Assembly (NCBI GenBank): GCA_963519845.1 | Contig: CAUQNX010000008.1 | Location: forward strand, 62,001-126,000 | From: Moellerella sp963519845 | GTDB lineage: Bacteria; Pseudomonadota; Gammaproteobacteria; Enterobacterales; Enterobacteriaceae | DNA: 64,000 nt | Reading direction: 5' to 3' | Part shown: positions 62,488 through 64,000 of the stretch, piece after piece | How positions within the stretch are numbered: the first letter of the stretch is position 1 | How the letters are laid out: each line of letters begins with the position of its first letter | Translations under genes and position numbers: made by a program | Notes under the pieces: generated by a model | The model's input: only the letters and a program-made list of their open reading frames with translations | The model's database searches: none | What the model was told of the DNA's origin: nothing

Positions 62488-62730
62488 AGCGACTAAAATA
62501 GTCTGCGATCTTCGCCTTTTATTCAATGATGTTAAATCTATCCCATCATATTGTTCCCTCTACAGATTTAAAACTCCTCTTTTGCGATTTTCCTCACAAA
62601 TTTTTCTGATAATTATCCTCCTCTCTACGGTTTTATTAATAACTTACTATTAACACTGGCACAGCTTACGGATGATCGTTAATCTGTGAGTAGTTTTAGA
62701 TAAACCACATTTTTAAGTAAGGAATAAACA

Positions 62731-63552
62731 ATGACAAATTCGATAATGCGCGTGGCTATCGTTGGCGCTGGCGGGCGTATGGGGCGTCAGCTGATTCAAG
62801 CCGCTGAGTTACAAGAAGGTGTTTGCCTAGGTGCGGCCATTGAGCGTGAAGGTTCATCGCTTATCGGAACCGATGCAGGAGAGATGGCTGGCATTGGGCG
62901 TAATGGCATTGTTATCCAAGATGATTTACAAAAAGTGATCAATGATTTTGATGCTGTGATTGATTTCACTCGCCCTGAAGGAACCCTTCATTACTTGGCT
63001 ATTTGTCGTCAACATCAGAAAGCCATGGTGATTGGTACGACTGGCTTTGATGATGCAGGTAAACAAGCGATTAGTGACGCAGCGCAATCCATTCCGATTG
63101 TTTTTGCTGCTAATTTCAGTGTCGGTGTTAATCTTGTGCTAAAATTGTTGGAAAAAGCAGCAAAAATTATGGGCGATTATAGTGATATCGAGATTATTGA
63201 AGCACATCACCGTCATAAAGTTGATGCGCCTTCAGGAACGGCTCTTGCTATGGGAGAGTCGATCGCTAATGCATTAGGGCGTGATCTAAAAAGCTGTGCT
63301 GTCTATGCGCGAGAAGGTTATACGGGCGAACGTGATCCTAAAAGTATTGGATTTGCCACTATTCGTGCTGGGGATATTGTCGGTGAACATACAGCGATCT
63401 TTGCTGATATAGGCGAGCGTGTCGAAATTACTCATAAGGCCTCAAGTCGTATGACATTTGCCAATGGGGCGATTAAGTCATCATTATGGCTAAGTGCTAA
63501 AAAGAGTGGCTTATATGATATGAAAGATGTGCTAGGGCTTGAAGATCTTTAG
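62731..63552 (+). CDS. dapB: 4-hydroxy-tetrahydrodipicolinate reductase DapB
   Basis: NAD(P)H-dependent step of lysine and diaminopimelate synthesis. 273 residues, the same as E. coli. Cofactor motif VAIVGAGGRMGRQLI at about 8-22, and active-site EIIEAHHRHKVDAPSGTA at about 153-170 with the His-His and Lys. ANFSVGVNL precedes it. It has a 284-bp upstream region; in E. coli rihC lies between ispH and dapB, absent here. Confidence 0.98.
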   Translation: MTNSIMRVAIVGAGGRMGRQLIQAAELQEGVCLGAAIEREGSSLIGTDAGEMAGIGRNGIVIQDDLQKVINDFDAVIDFTRPEGTLHYLAICRQHQKAMVIGTTGFDDAGKQAISDAAQSIPIVFAANFSVGVNLVLKLLEKAAKIMGDYSDIEIIEAHHRHKVDAPSGTALAMGESIANALGRDLKSCAVYAREGYTGERDPKSIGFATIRAGDIVGEHTAIFADIGERVEITHKASSRMTFANGAIKSSLWLSAKKSGLYDMKDVLGLEDL

Positions 63553-63988
63553 TTTTAATTAATTATAAATATCAATTAAATCATGATGATTAATTAGTTA
63601 ATTTCGTGATTTAATTGTTATGTGTTTTATTTTATTTGTATCTATTATTATTGATGGTTATCTATCATTTTATCGCATCTTTATCTCCATTCCTCACCCC
63701 TATTTAGTCATTTGACTGTTTTTCATACTTAAATTTAATTATCTCAGCTTTTAATCGATTGCTTTTGTTAAATGACTGGTGATTATGGCCCCTATGAAGG
63801 TTTATTTGCCCCAATGGAAGAAAAATAGTGTAAAAACGATCTTTTTTCTAGACAACAGACCTTTCGATCATTAGAATTGCGCGCAATTTGCCATATTTTT
63901 GCTTAAAAAAGCATATTGGCATTGATTTTGATCCTTAAATCTGAATTAATATGCACGAATCGTGATTTATTATTCTCTGGAGGGTGTT
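63553..63988. other. Intergenic region dapB-carA (carAB control region)
   Basis: About 435 AT-rich bases. Just after dapB is an inverted repeat CAATTAAATCA (63573-63583) / TGATTTAATTG (63607-63617), possibly an AT-rich hairpin. The right end carries tandem ARG boxes. The PurR and PepA/IHF sites known upstream of E. coli carAB could not be recognised by eye. Confidence 0.7.
63940..63978 (+). promoter_or_regulatory. Tandem ARG boxes before carA
   Basis: Box 1 TCTGAATTAATATGCACG (63940-63957) and box 2 CGTGATTTATTATTCTCT (63961-63978) are two 18-bp ARG boxes separated by 3 bp, the standard ArgR spacing. Box 1 contains TGAATTAATATGCA, as in the E. coli carAB P2 operator. Confidence 0.85.
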
Positions 63989-64000
63989 GTGATAAAGTCA
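63989..64000 (+). CDS. carA: carA start (carbamoyl-phosphate synthase small subunit), partial
   Basis: GTG ATA AAG TCA encodes (M)IKS, the conserved CarA N-terminus, after a strong ribosome site GGAGGG (63979-63984). Only four codons are inside the window. E. coli carA starts with TTG at the matching position; here it is GTG. The dapB-carA order and the ARG boxes support the call. Confidence 0.85.

Noticed and set aside
1..64000. CRISPR array, tRNA, rRNA, insertion sequence or prophage
   Set aside because: No repeat-spacer pattern, tRNA-like cloverleaf, transposase/integrase motif or phage gene was recognised anywhere in the window.

Overview
The window is a piece of an Enterobacterales chromosome of fairly low GC. 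The backbone follows the Escherichia coli gene order across the chromosome zero point: ytjB-serB-radA-nadR-ettA-slt-trpR-yjjX-gpmB-rob-creA-arcA-thrLABC-yaaA-talB-mog-satP-dnaKJ-nhaAR-rpsT-ribF-ileS-lspA-fkpB-ispH-dapB-carA. The genus cannot be fixed from what is visible. No rRNA, tRNA, CRISPR array, transposase, integrase or prophage gene was seen.

Layout. 1-4676: the end of a probable membrane-fusion adaptor, a MexF/OqxB-type RND pump and an OprN-type outer-membrane lipoprotein. 4691-8119: a copper module (copA, cueR and a small CopZ-like chaperone); both copA and the chaperone gene lie behind a MerR-type promoter with a 19-bp spacer. 8212-10747: a FecI-like sigma factor, a FecR-like anti-sigma regulator and a divergent TonB-like gene behind a Fur box, with no outer-membrane receptor beside them. 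10781-29278: core genes (ytjB to arcA, then the thr operon with its leader peptide and attenuator). creBCD, present between creA and arcA in E. coli, are absent. 29356-36582: an accessory block with a 5'-nucleotidase lipoprotein, an OprD-family porin, a 1.3-kb AT-rich gap carrying a 16-bp tandem repeat, a pirin, a LysR regulator and an aldo/keto reductase. 36786-43811: yaaA, talB, mog, satP, dnaK, dnaJ. 43941-52708: a DMT transporter, a LacI-family regulator and a six-gene minus-strand unit, kguE-kguK-kguT-kguD-edd-eda. 53523-64000: nhaA, nhaR, rpsT, ribF-ileS-lspA, fkpB-ispH, dapB and the first codons of carA.

How the genes work together. The most coherent accessory system is the kgu-edd-eda unit. 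It should import 2-ketogluconate, phosphorylate it, reduce it to 6-phosphogluconate and split that through the Entner-Doudoroff enzymes to pyruvate and glyceraldehyde 3-phosphate, from one transcript. A PtxS-like palindrome sits in its promoter, and a LacI-family regulator lies just beyond its far end. The copper module and the Fur-box/sigma/anti-sigma/TonB cluster are two metal-related regulatory units placed side by side.

Regulatory sites that can be read directly include two CueR-type promoters, a Fur box, a Trp repressor operator, a perfect FNR box upstream of arcA, the thr attenuator, two sigma-32-type promoters before dnaK, a sigma-70 promoter for the UUG-initiated rpsT and tandem ARG boxes before carA. 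The system assignments rest on family motifs and gene order read by eye; no database search was run.
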